From JAMXLO01 sp963812505 (GTDB lineage: Bacteria > Pseudomonadota > Alphaproteobacteria > Acetobacterales > Acetobacteraceae), in NCBI GenBank assembly GCA_963812505.1, contig CAWEVM010000007.1, positions 121,783 through 185,782 on the forward strand: a stretch of DNA of 64,000 bases, given 5' to 3'. The translations under genes and the position numbers were made by a program. Under the pieces are notes generated by a model. It did not search any database. It saw nothing but the letters and a program-made list of their open reading frames with translations, and had not been told where the DNA came from. Below, piece by piece: positions 35,103-43,393 of the stretch (positions within the stretch are counted from its first letter, which is position 1; every line of letters starts with the position of its first letter).

Positions 35103-35873
35103 ATGGCAGCAATGATGCAACTGCAGTCGGCTGTATCCGAACGTCGGCCTGGCAATGCCTTGGCCAACAAAATACTCGACAAGATCACCGTAGTTGCCAA
35201 TGAGGCCGATGAGGTCGCGTTGCTCGCGCGCATCACCCGGCCCGCCAGTCCGCTGGTTATCTCGTTCATCAATCAGAACGTCATGAACCTCGCCTGGCGT
35301 TCGCCGGACTATGCCGCCTGCCTGATCGACAGCGATATCCTGTTCCGCGATGGCATAGGGATTGAGTTGTGCCTGGCGGCCTTGGGACGCCAGGCGGGTC
35401 GGAACATGAACGGGACTGACTTCACCCCGCGCCTCGCGGCAGCGTTCTCTGGCAGAAGAACAGCGATCTTTGGAACCGAGGAACCCTGGATCAGCCGAGC
35501 GGCGGACGCTCTGGCTGGATTGGGATGCCAGATCGTGGCGAAGATGGACGGGTTCCAACCAGAGGCGGACTATGTTGGCGAAACCATGCGCACGCTTCCC
35601 GACCTCATCATTCTGGCAATGGGAAATCCGAAGCAGGAAATCGTCGCGAGAATCATCGCCGCGTCGGTGCAAAGCCCAGTCGTTATCGTGAACGGCGGGG
35701 CTGTTGCGGACTTCCTTGCCGGACGCTTCGAACGCGCGCCATTGTGGGTGCGGCGAGCCCGTTTGGAGTGGGCCTTTCGGTTGCTTCAGGAACCTAGGCG
35801 CCTGTGGCGCCGATATCTGCTGGGGGGCGTTTCGTTTGCATGGCACCTGATGCGGTTGCGGATGGCTCCGTAG
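35103..35873 (+). CDS. WecB/TagA/CpsF-family glycosyltransferase
   Basis: A 256-residue GT26 transferase, normally adding N-acetylmannosaminuronate, N-acetylmannosamine or glucose to a lipid-linked sugar. Typical features: FINQNVMNLAWRSPDY, the DSDILFRDGIGIELC stretch (the family's aspartate-containing D.DG.G), MNGTDFTPRLA, LGxPKQE-like MGNPKQEIVA, NGGAVADFLAG and the closing basic RRARLEWAFRLLQEPRRLWRRYL. Start ATG 35103 is a choice among nearby ATGs. A second family member is encoded at 38576 on the other strand. Confidence 0.9.
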   Translation: MAAMMQLQSAVSERRPGNALANKILDKITVVANEADEVALLARITRPASPLVISFINQNVMNLAWRSPDYAACLIDSDILFRDGIGIELCLAALGRQAGRNMNGTDFTPRLAAAFSGRRTAIFGTEEPWISRAADALAGLGCQIVAKMDGFQPEADYVGETMRTLPDLIILAMGNPKQEIVARIIAASVQSPVVIVNGGAVADFLAGRFERAPLWVRRARLEWAFRLLQEPRRLWRRYLLGGVSFAWHLMRLRMAP

Positions 35874-35908
35874 CGAGCGCAGCATCCAAGGCTCCCGAGC
35901 CACCAAGC

Positions 35909-36922
35909 GGCATGACCGGCGATCGTGACCAGAGCCTCCCCAAGATCCTGGTAATTGGCGCAAGCGGGTTCGTCGGTGCGGCGATCGTTCGAGCCGCCAT
36001 GACGAGCAACGATATACGTCCGGTTGCCTGCATGAGAGCATCAAGCCAGGCGCTGAATTCCCTTGGCATCGAAACCAGAATCTGCGACGCGAGCGATCCC
36101 GCCGCGCTGACCCACGCCCTGGAGGGCGTAACCTACGCCGTCAATTGCGTCCTGGGCAGTCGGGCAACGATGCTCGCCGTCACCCGCAACCTGTGCGGAG
36201 CCGCGCGTCAGCTTGGCCTGCGGCGAATCGTCCATCTAAGCAGCATGGCGGTGTACGGTCGGATAACCGGCACTGTGGATGAAACAGCGAGGCTTCAGCC
36301 GGTAGGCGGCTACGGTCTGGCCAAGGCGGAATGCGAGATTATCGTAGGTGACTTTATCGCCGCCGGTGGTGACGCTGTGGTGCTGCGCCCTGCGTGCGTC
36401 TACGGACCGGGCGGCGAGCAATGGGTCGGGCGCATCGCACGATGGCTGCGTTCAGGGCGTCTCGGTCAGCTTGGCGAGTTGGCTGACGGATACTGCAATC
36501 TGTCATTCAATGACGACCTCGCAGGTGCCGTCATCGCGGCAGCGAAGAGTGGCGAGTGTGCGGGAGAAATCTTTAACATTGCCGATCCAGATCCAGGCAC
36601 ATGGGATGATTACTTTCTGCGGCTTGGCCGCGAGATTGGCGCTCCCCTGCGGCGCGTTTCCCGCCGTCGAATGGCTCTGGAGACCGCTTTTCTCGCCCCG
36701 CCACTGCAAATCGCCAAAATCGTTGGGCGTCGGCTCGGGGTGGCGCCGGGAGCCATCCCGGAGCCGATCACGCCGTCGCTGCTTCCACTGTGGCGGCAAC
36801 GCATGCGACTGAATTGTCGAAAGGCCGACGACGCATTGGCACTGCGCCACACACCGTTGCAGCAAGGATTGGCACTGTCGGCGGATTGGTTCCGATCGGA
36901 GGCGACCGAGTCGCCGCCGTGA
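35909..36922 (+). CDS. NAD-dependent epimerase/dehydratase (intact motifs)
   Basis: A 337-residue extended SDR. The nucleotide-binding GASGFVG is canonical, the serine lies in HLSSMAVYG and the catalytic pair is YGLAK. Downstream VLRPACVYGPGGEQWVGRIARWL and GEIFNIADPDPGTWDDYFLRLG match the paralogue at 29939 closely. ATG 35909 lies just after the upstream gene's stop; ATG 35837, overlapping that gene, is an alternative. It probably changes the sugar moiety of a nucleotide sugar for this polymer. It is the last plus-strand gene of the operon. Confidence 0.87.
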   Translation, partial: GMTGDRDQSLPKILVIGASGFVGAAIVRAAMTSNDIRPVACMRASSQALNSLGIETRICDASDPAALTHALEGVTYAVNCVLGSRATMLAVTRNLCGAARQLGLRRIVHLSSMAVYGRITGTVDETARLQPVGGYGLAKAECEIIVGDFIAAGGDAVVLRPACVYGPGGEQWVGRIARWLRSGRLGQLGELADGYCNLSFNDDLAGAVIAAAKSGECAGEIFNIADPDPGTWDDYFLRLGREIGAPLRRVSRRRMALETAFLAPPLQIAKIVGRRLGVAPGAIPEPITPSLLPLWRQRMRLNCRKADDALALRHTPLQQGLALSADWFRSEATESPP

Positions 36923-36943
36923 CGTGGCACGCCGGCGCCGTCA

Positions 36944-38095
36944 TCACTCCGCCGCAGCGATGCGCCCTGGACCGCCACCGGCGGATTTCACTGGACGGGC
37001 GGGCCGAACCGCCGACCCGTAAAGCGCAAGGATCCGATCTGCCGCAACCCTGATGTCAAATTTCTCGGTGAAGACCTGATTGCCCGCGGCCCCAAGACGC
37101 CGGCGCTGGTCTCCATCATCGATCAGCCGCACGATCGCATCGGCTAGTTGATCCGGTGCTCCCGGCGGCACCAAAACTGCAGTCTGACCGTCGGTCAGAA
37201 ATTCTGGAATTGCGCCGACCGGCGTGGCTATGACTGCTACGCCATGAGCCATTGCCTCCAGGATGGCGATCGGCATCGCCTCGAAATGCGAAGGCAGCAC
37301 GAATATGTCCGCTTCGCGCAATAGATCGCTGGCAGCTTCGCGACCGACCCATCCAGGCACCAACACGCGATCCTGCAGGCCAGCCTCTGCAATGGCCGCA
37401 CGAAATTCATCCACTTCTCCGTCCCCGGCAACCGTGGCGGTCCAGGATCTCGCCAGCAGTCGAGGCGTTTGGAATGCGGCGAGCAGATCCGGCACGCCCT
37501 TTCGCTCGCCGATCTGGCCGAGGAAGACGATGCGGCAACTTGCCCGATGTGCTGCTTGGGATCGGTCAATATCGCCTGGTCCTGGAACGCCATTGACAAT
37601 GATCGCGATCTTGTCTGGCTCGATGCCGATGCTCGAGATGAGGAATTGCCGCCAATCGTCACCGAGCACTACGACATACCGAGCTCTGTTCAGGATGAAC
37701 CGGAGGGCTTTCTGACATGGCCCCGGCAGGTCGGCGTAGAACTTGTAAAAGTTAGAGCCGTGCATATGCACGACCACTGGAATGCCGAGTATATCCCCGA
37801 TCAGGATCAGCACGCCCTTGCGCAGCGCACTGCCGTAGGCGGCCAAATGTATATGCATGAGGTCGATCCGGCCAATACAACCCCAGCAGAGCAGGAGCCC
37901 GATCGCCTTGAAGAAGTGCAACGCCATGCTGGCCTTGCCGCCGGGACCGCGCGTATCCACCACCCGGACCTCTGGCGTGCCCGGCTTGTTCGCCCATTCG
38001 TCCCTCAGATAGCGAATGAACGTTCCGACACCACCGGACGCGTGGGTGAGGCCACCACCAGCGAACATCATGACCAGCTTGCGACGTGCTCTCAT
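36944..38095 (-). CDS. GT4-family glycosyltransferase (minus strand)
   Basis: A 383-residue GT-B glycosyltransferase. N-terminal motifs: MMFAGGGLTHASGGVGTFIRYL and HMHGSNFYKFYADL. Donor-site motifs: VFLGQIGERKGVPDLLAAF, VLVPGWVGREA, and HFEAMPIAILEAMAHGVAVIATPVG, where the usual E-x7-E pair is present. AGGA lies eight bases before ATG 38095; longer in-frame starts give a leader with no match. It converges on the plus-strand operon, 22 bp from the epimerase stop, so it is a separate unit of the same polysaccharide region. Confidence 0.9.
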   Translation of the reverse strand: MRARRKLVMMFAGGGLTHASGGVGTFIRYLRDEWANKPGTPEVRVVDTRGPGGKASMALHFFKAIGLLLCWGCIGRIDLMHIHLAAYGSALRKGVLILIGDILGIPVVVHMHGSNFYKFYADLPGPCQKALRFILNRARYVVVLGDDWRQFLISSIGIEPDKIAIIVNGVPGPGDIDRSQAAHRASCRIVFLGQIGERKGVPDLLAAFQTPRLLARSWTATVAGDGEVDEFRAAIAEAGLQDRVLVPGWVGREAASDLLREADIFVLPSHFEAMPIAILEAMAHGVAVIATPVGAIPEFLTDGQTAVLVPPGAPDQLADAIVRLIDDGDQRRRLGAAGNQVFTEKFDIRVAADRILALYGSAVRPARPVKSAGGGPGRIAAAE

Positions 38096-38575
38096 GGCTG
38101 TGTTCCTACAGGCGGCCTTTCGTCCAGCATAGTGGCTGTCGTCATGCCCGAGGAGTATGCCACCGGCGCGTGTGATGGCGGCGTCCATCTCGGGCATCGC
38201 TGACTGGCACAGGGCACGCTGGGCATCAAAGATGTATCGCACATGCAGACGCCTGCGACCCGCATTACGCCACCGGGGAACGTCATTGTGTCCTCTGGAT
38301 CACCCATCAAATTTGGAACCCGCTGGCGCAAAAGTCCCTCACGTGAAGCCGGCTCCGTCGGCGCACGGTGTACGCCGACGCCAGAGGGTCCTCATGCGCC
38401 GCCGAACAGTCGTGCTGTGGTCCATCATCGGGCCAGCAGGCCCCGTCACCACGGCAATAAGGCGGCAGGGCCGCCCGGGTTTCGGGATACGCGGTGAACA
38501 TCCCGTGGGGGAGAACGTCAGAACGGCGTCTGCCTGCTCGGTGGTGCAGGGCGGCAGGCGCCCGGGAGCGTCACC
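38096..38575. other. 480-bp region between two minus-strand glycosyltransferase genes
   Basis: No gene or clear terminator recognised. Its left end carries the ribosome binding site, and probably the promoter, of the GT4 gene ending at 36944. Confidence 0.45.
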
Positions 38576-39421
38576 TTATAGCGAATCGGTCGTTGTCTTG
38601 GCCAGCCTGGAAGCGCGATGCACCGGTGCCGCACGCTCGGGCGGACTGTCGGCTTGCCGCCATGCCAGACGGCTCAACCAGTTGTTCAGCTGATCCTCGA
38701 CAATAGCCAGAGGAAACAACAGGAACCCGCGCAGGTAGCGCCACCACAGGCGCCTCGGTTCCTGGCAGACACGCCACAGCCACTCGCAGTTCAATCTGCG
38801 AACCAGGACGGGCGCGCGCTGCGTGACGCCACAAGCAATCCGGGTCGCCTGACCAACACACAGAGCCCAGCAAGGCGGCAAGCTGGTGCGATAAGTGTCT
38901 ACCCAAATTTCCGACTTTGGCGCGCCGATGCCCATGATCAGCATCGACGTATCATGATCATTGATCTGCCTGATCAGCCCTCGGCACAAATTCTCGTCCG
39001 CCTCGAACATGACGGGTGGAACCGCTGTCTTCACTGCCACGGCTCGCCGCGTGGCCCAGCTATGGATCCCCCTTGCCGTCGCCTCACTGTCAACCACGAA
39101 GAACAGCCGATGACCGTAGAGCGGGCCGCTCATGACCCTTTCGAGGATATCGACACCGGTCACACGCTGCACCGCGATGCCGCAGAGCGCCGCGTAATAG
39201 CGAACCGGAAATCCGTCGCAAACCACAATGGCAGCCCTGCGATAGGCACGTGCGAAGGCCGGGTTCCTTCGCAGGTTCACGATGTGGTCGATATTGGGGG
39301 TAACCATCAGCTCGACCCGCGTGGGCCGAACCCCGACGACATGTCGGGCTATCTCGCCTGTGTCCCCTTCCGTGATGTTCAGGCCGAAAATCCGCCGCCG
39401 TGGCTGGGAAACTTCTCCCAT
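38576..39421 (-). CDS. WecB/TagA/CpsF-family glycosyltransferase (second copy, minus strand)
   Basis: A 281-residue GT26 transferase: MVTPNIDHIVNLRRNPAF, VVCDGFPVRYYAALCG, RVTGVDILERVM, MGIGAPKSEIW and the C-terminal NCEWLWRVCQEPRRLWWRYL. The glycine/aspartate loop is CDGFP, where the 35103 product has RDGIG, so the two copies probably use different sugars. The C-terminal 30 residues beyond the membrane-association motif are extra. It reads away from the FNR-type site at 39543 and the CBS gene. Confidence 0.88.
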   Translation of the reverse strand: MGEVSQPRRRIFGLNITEGDTGEIARHVVGVRPTRVELMVTPNIDHIVNLRRNPAFARAYRRAAIVVCDGFPVRYYAALCGIAVQRVTGVDILERVMSGPLYGHRLFFVVDSEATARGIHSWATRRAVAVKTAVPPVMFEADENLCRGLIRQINDHDTSMLIMGIGAPKSEIWVDTYRTSLPPCWALCVGQATRIACGVTQRAPVLVRRLNCEWLWRVCQEPRRLWWRYLRGFLLFPLAIVEDQLNNWLSRLAWRQADSPPERAAPVHRASRLAKTTTDSL

Positions 39422-39542
39422 CGTGTTCTCCGCGAGAGTGCTTGGCGCGGAAACCGATATCTATCCGATTGCTTGACGTCTGGTGAACGAGGCTGCGCGG
39501 CACGGGCCAACGACCGCGCCCCGGTGCAGCGCGGCGGCCGCA

Positions 39543-39556
39543 TTGACCTGGGTCAA
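39543..39556 (+). promoter_or_regulatory. FNR/FixK-type site upstream of CBS gene and N-ATPase operon
   Basis: TTGACCTGGGTCAA is a perfect dyad of the FNR/CRP-family class (consensus TTGAT-N4-ATCAA). Its centre is about 59 bp before ATG 39609, which leaves room for a start site at the usual -41.5 spacing and a short leader. Confidence 0.7.
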
Positions 39557-39608
39557 TGCCGTCCCGCGCGGTCGGGTCGAATGTGCCGCCAGACACAGGA
39601 GACAAGCC

Positions 39609-40085
39609 ATGTTGGACGCCGCCAGCATCATGAGCCGCGACGTTGTGACAGCCGGCCCCGAGGACACTGTGGCTCGCGTGGCCCAGGTTCTCGCGCAGCA
39701 CAGGATCAGCGCGGTGCCGGTTTGCGATCCCTCCGGCGCTTTGCTCGGAATGGTGAGCGAGGGAGATCTGATGCGCCCTTACCTCAGCAGCAATATTGAG
39801 CGCCGCGCCTGGTGGCTCGCGTTGCTCGCCGATGGCACGGACCTGGCTCCGGAATTCCTCGAATACGTTCGCCTCGATCGTCACACGGTCGGCGACCTGA
39901 TGACCAAGCCGGTCATCACCGCCAGCGAAACCACCCCGATCACCGATCTGGCCGAACGACTGGCAAAGCATCGCGTCAAGCGTTTGCCCATTGTCCGAGA
40001 AGGCAAGCTGGTCGGCATTGTCAGCCGGGCCGACGTGATCCGCGCAATCGCCCGATCGCCAGAGGCGGTCGTGGATCAGACCTGA
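39609..40085 (+). CDS. CBS-domain pair protein, first gene of the N-ATPase unit
   Basis: A 158-residue soluble protein made of two CBS motifs (about 6-60 and 95-150): MSRDVVTAGPEDTVARVAQVLAQHRISAVPV and MTKPVITASETTPITDLAERL followed by RLPIVREGKLVGIVSRADVI. CBS pairs bind adenine nucleotides and usually sense energy state or redox. AGGAG lies before ATG 39609. It ends 4 bp before atpD, so it is likely co-transcribed with the ATPase and preceded by an FNR-type site. A role as adenylate sensor for the pump is an inference from position. Confidence 0.88.
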   Translation: MLDAASIMSRDVVTAGPEDTVARVAQVLAQHRISAVPVCDPSGALLGMVSEGDLMRPYLSSNIERRAWWLALLADGTDLAPEFLEYVRLDRHTVGDLMTKPVITASETTPITDLAERLAKHRVKRLPIVREGKLVGIVSRADVIRAIARSPEAVVDQT

Positions 40086-40089
40086 CCGA

Positions 40090-41493
40090 ATGGCCGCAAT
40101 GGGTGACAGTTCAGGGCGCATCAAGGCCGTCCGCGGCGCGGTCGTCGACGTCAGTTTCGCGCGCGACGCCCTGCCGGCGATCGGCGAGGCGCTACGCATC
40201 GAGACCCAGGGTCGTCCGCTGATCGCCGAAGTGCAGAGCCATCTCGACGCTGCGACGGTGCGGGCGGTAGCGCTGCATGCCACCGCCGGTCTGGCGCGGG
40301 GAACGCCGGCGCACGCGATGGGGGGACCATTGACCGCGCCGGTGGGCGACGCGGTGTTGGGCCGGCTGCTCGACGTGGGCGGCGCCGTGCACGACCATGG
40401 GCCGCCCTTGCCTGCCGACACACCCTGGCTGCCTATCCATCGCGCGCCGCCGCCGCTCGCCAGCCAGACCGCCGCGGCCACGGTGTTCGAGACCGGCATC
40501 AAGGTGATCGATCTGCTTGTGCCGCTCGCTTTCGGCGGCAAGGCCGCGATGTTCGGGGGTGCCGGCGTCGGCAAGACCGTCCTGCTGATGGAACTGATCC
40601 ACGCCATGGTGGAGCGCTACCAGGGCATTTCGGTATTCGCCGGCATCGGCGAGCGATCGCGCGAAGGCCACGAACTGTGGTCCGATATGCAGGAGTTGAA
40701 CGTGCTCGGCCGCACCGCTCTGGTGTTCGGCCAGATGAACGAGCCACCCGGTGCGAGATGGCGTGTCGGATTTACCGCGCTCACCATCGCCGAGTACTTC
40801 CGCGATGCGAAGCACCAGAACGTGCTGCTGCTGATCGACAACGTGTTCCGCTTCGTGCAGGCCGGCAGCGAGGTCTCAGGTCTGCTTGGCCGGCTGCCAT
40901 CGCGTGTCGGCTATCAGCCAACGCTGGCGACGGAAGTGGCGGCGCTGCAGGAGCGCATCGCGTCGGTGGCCGGCGCCGCCATCACCGCCATCGAGGCCGT
41001 CTACGTGCCGGCCGACGACTTCACCGATCCGGCGGTGACTGCGATCTCCAGCCACATCGACAGCAACATCGTGCTGTCACGCGCGATGGCGGCCGAGGGG
41101 ATGTATCCAGCGATCGACCCGCTGGCTTCCGGTTCGATCCTGCTTGATCCGCTGGTGGTCGGCACTGAGCATTTCGCGTTGGCCGGCCGCGTCCGCGAGG
41201 CGATCGCGCACTATCAAGAATTGGCCGATGTCATCGCCCTGCTCGGCGTGGAGGAACTCGGTGCTGCGGATCGCCTGATCGTGGCGCGTGCCCGCAAACT
41301 GCTGCGCTTCCTCACCCAGCCCTTCTCGGTGACCGAGGCGTTCACGGGCGCGCCAGGACGCTCAGTCAGACTCACCGACACGCTGGCAGGCTGTCGCGCG
41401 ATCCTCGATGGCGAGGCTGACGATTGGCCGGAAAGCGCACTCTACATGCTCGGGGATTTCGCTGAGGCGCGGCAACGCGCGAAGGCCGCATGA
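40090..41493 (+). CDS. atpD: N-type ATPase subunit beta
   Basis: The 467-residue catalytic beta subunit. The P-loop GGAGVGKTV has K162; GERSREG, LLIDNVFRFVQAGSEVSGLLGR and YVPADDFTDPA are standard beta motifs. Being first in the operon, followed by atpC, atpQ and atpR, identifies the N-type ATPase, a second F-type enzyme found scattered in bacteria and archaea. Its partner alpha is at 44120. Start ATG 40090 or ATG 40099. Confidence 0.95.
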   Translation: MAAMGDSSGRIKAVRGAVVDVSFARDALPAIGEALRIETQGRPLIAEVQSHLDAATVRAVALHATAGLARGTPAHAMGGPLTAPVGDAVLGRLLDVGGAVHDHGPPLPADTPWLPIHRAPPPLASQTAAATVFETGIKVIDLLVPLAFGGKAAMFGGAGVGKTVLLMELIHAMVERYQGISVFAGIGERSREGHELWSDMQELNVLGRTALVFGQMNEPPGARWRVGFTALTIAEYFRDAKHQNVLLLIDNVFRFVQAGSEVSGLLGRLPSRVGYQPTLATEVAALQERIASVAGAAITAIEAVYVPADDFTDPAVTAISSHIDSNIVLSRAMAAEGMYPAIDPLASGSILLDPLVVGTEHFALAGRVREAIAHYQELADVIALLGVEELGAADRLIVARARKLLRFLTQPFSVTEAFTGAPGRSVRLTDTLAGCRAILDGEADDWPESALYMLGDFAEARQRAKAA

Positions 41494-41903
41494 TGCGCCT
41501 GACCATCACCGAGCCCGTGCGGGTGATTGCCGATCACGACGACGTGGTGTCGGTGCGGGCGGAAGATGCCAGCGGCAGCTTCGGCATCCTGCCGGGCCAT
41601 GCCGATCTGATCACAGTGCTGACGCCCTCAGTCGTTGCCTGGCGCCATTCGGACGGCCGGCTTGGCTGGTGCGCGGTGCGTGGCGGCGTGCTGTCGGTGC
41701 GCCCAGCACACGGGGTGGCGATCGCCACACGCCAGGCACAGCTTGGCGACGATCTTGCCGCGCTGGAACAGGCGGTGCAGGCACGCTTTCGTGCCGAACT
41801 CGACGCCGAGAGACGCGCCCGGGTCGCCGCGACCAAACTCCACACAGCCGCGATCCGCCAGATCATCCGAGCGCTGCGTCCTGATGGACACCAGGCGACA
41901 TGA
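41490..41903 (+). CDS. atpC: N-type ATPase subunit epsilon
   Basis: A 137-residue epsilon subunit of the F1 part: an N-terminal beta sandwich with ASGSFGILPGHADLITVLTPS and a C-terminal two-helix region rich in alanine and arginine. Start ATG 41490 overlaps the atpD stop (ATGA). It links rotor and F1 and may regulate hydrolysis. Confidence 0.92.
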   Translation: MMRLTITEPVRVIADHDDVVSVRAEDASGSFGILPGHADLITVLTPSVVAWRHSDGRLGWCAVRGGVLSVRPAHGVAIATRQAQLGDDLAALEQAVQARFRAELDAERRARVAATKLHTAAIRQIIRALRPDGHQAT

Positions 41904-42187
41904 CACACAAGTCTCCCGGCGAGGACAACAACCTCATCGAATCAATCCGCCTGCGCGAGGCGCGCCGGCAACGTGCGCAGCACGAGGGCGAACCGTCCTT
42001 CGGGCGTTATCTCGCCCAGGTGGGCGTTCTCGGTTGGACGATCGTCGTGCCGACCTTGCTGGGCGTCTTCCTCGGCCGCTGGGTGGATCAGCGTCTGGGA
42101 ACCGGCATCTTCTGGACCGGCCCATTACTGATTGTCGGTCTGGCGATCGGTTGCTGGACGGCATGGCGATGGATGCACGGACGATGA
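41900..42187 (+). CDS. atpQ: N-type ATPase subunit AtpQ (gene-1/AtpI-like)
   Basis: A 95-residue small membrane protein: a basic N-terminal segment (IRLREARRQRAQ), then two helices around VGVLGWTIVVPTLLGVFLGRWVD and FWTGPLLIVGLAIGCWTAW. It matches the F0F1-ATPase gene-1 type encoded after atpC in N-ATPase operons. ATGA overlaps with both neighbours. Confidence 0.88.
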   Translation: MTHKSPGEDNNLIESIRLREARRQRAQHEGEPSFGRYLAQVGVLGWTIVVPTLLGVFLGRWVDQRLGTGIFWTGPLLIVGLAIGCWTAWRWMHGR

Positions 42188-42468
42188 TTGCAGCGCTCTG
42201 GCTATTGGTCGGGCTCGCAGGCGGCGTTGCTCACTTCGCCCTGCTCCGCCGCAACACGATGCTCTTTCTATCGTCATGTCAGGCCTCGTGCCTGTCATCC
42301 GCGTCTTCCTTGGCGCACGCGATCGCACTTCAAGTGCTGCGTCTGGCAGCCGTCGTGGCGCTGCTGGGCTTCGCCGCATGGCACGGCGCTCTGCCACTGC
42401 TGCTCGCCGCTCTCGGCATAATGTTGGCGCGCCACCTGGTGCTGCGAAGGATGCAGGTCGCGCCATGA
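42184..42468 (+). CDS. atpR: N-type ATPase subunit AtpR
   Basis: A 94-residue protein with about three membrane helices: MIAALWLLVGLAGGVAHFALL, a middle segment ending LQVLRLAAVVALLGFAAW, and LLLAALGIMLARHLVL. ATG 42184 overlaps the atpQ stop as ATGA, in line with the rest of the operon, so it is preferred to ATG 42163 or 42169. AtpR is peculiar to N-ATPases and is thought to help assemble the c ring. Confidence 0.85.
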   Translation: MIAALWLLVGLAGGVAHFALLRRNTMLFLSSCQASCLSSASSLAHAIALQVLRLAAVVALLGFAAWHGALPLLLAALGIMLARHLVLRRMQVAP

Positions 42469-43151
42469 TCGAATCCCCGCTGTCCATGCCTGTCATCTTC
42501 CATCTAGGCCCGGTGCCGATCACCGGACCGGTGCTGGTGACCTGGGGCATCATGGCGCTGCTCGCCGGCGGGTCGTGGCTGTTGACACGCCGTCTGACAT
42601 TGCGCCCGACCGGCGTGCAGGCAGTGCTCGAACTGCTGGTCGATGGCATCACCGGACAGATTCGCGACACGATGCGCTCAGATCCGATGCGCTATCTGCC
42701 GCTCATCGGTACACTCTTCCTGTTCATCCTCACCGCAAACTGGTCCTCGCTGGTTCCCGGCATCGAGCCGCCGACCGCGCATATCGAGACCGACGCGGCA
42801 CTTGCGCTGATCGTGTTCGTCGCCATCGCCTGGTTCGGCATCCGCGCGCGCGGCCCGATCGGCTGGCTGGCAAGCTTCGCCGAACCGAACCTGCTGATGG
42901 TGCCGCTCAATCTGGTGGAAAGCGTCACCCGCACGTTCTCGCTGCTGGTACGGCTGTTCGGCAACGTGATGAGCGGCGTGTTCGTCATCGGCATCGTGCT
43001 GTCGCTGGCCGGCCTGTTGGTGCCGGTGCCGCTGATGGCGCTCGAACTGCTGACCGGCGCCGTCCAGGCCTACATCTTCAGCGTCCTGGCGATGGTCTTC
43101 ATCGGCGGCGCGGTCGGCGAGGCGCCACAACGCGACGGAGCAAAATTATGA
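42465..43151 (+). CDS. atpB: N-type ATPase subunit a
   Basis: A 228-residue stator subunit that forms the ion path against the c ring. MPVIFHLGPVPITGPVLVTWG opens the protein, and the conserved arginine helix is VTRTFSLLVRLFGNVMSG, with the essential Arg in VRLFGN. GAVQAYIFSVLAMVFIGGAV closes it. ATG 42465 overlaps atpR by 4 bp; longer in-frame starts lie inside atpR. Confidence 0.93.
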   Translation: MIESPLSMPVIFHLGPVPITGPVLVTWGIMALLAGGSWLLTRRLTLRPTGVQAVLELLVDGITGQIRDTMRSDPMRYLPLIGTLFLFILTANWSSLVPGIEPPTAHIETDAALALIVFVAIAWFGIRARGPIGWLASFAEPNLLMVPLNLVESVTRTFSLLVRLFGNVMSGVFVIGIVLSLAGLLVPVPLMALELLTGAVQAYIFSVLAMVFIGGAVGEAPQRDGAKL

Positions 43152-43393
43152 ACTGGATTCAAATCGCCAGTATTCTCGGTGCGGCACTGGCGGTGTCGTT
43201 CGGTGCGATCGGGCCGGCGCTGGGCGAAGGCCGGGCGGTCGCGGCAGCAATGGACGCGATCGCGCGTCAGCCGGAATCGGCCAACACCCTCGCGCGCACC
43301 TTGTTTGTCGGCTTGGCGATGATCGAGACGATGGCGATCTACTGCCTGGTCATCGCGCTGCTGCTGCTGTTCGCCAACCCCTTTGTGCGGTGA
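43148..43393 (+). CDS. atpE: N-type ATPase subunit c (rotor ring)
   Basis: An 81-residue hairpin of two membrane helices. Helix 1 has GPALGEGRA with E27, helix 2 has GLAMIETMAIY with E60, and the loop is ARQPES. Two facing carboxylates per subunit are typical of N-type c subunits. Compared with classical sodium-binding c subunits, the helix-1 glutamine is glutamate and the helix-2 Ser-Thr after the key glutamate is Thr-Met, so proton use is at least as likely as sodium. ATGA overlap with atpB. Confidence 0.94.
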   Translation: MNWIQIASILGAALAVSFGAIGPALGEGRAVAAAMDAIARQPESANTLARTLFVGLAMIETMAIYCLVIALLLLFANPFVR

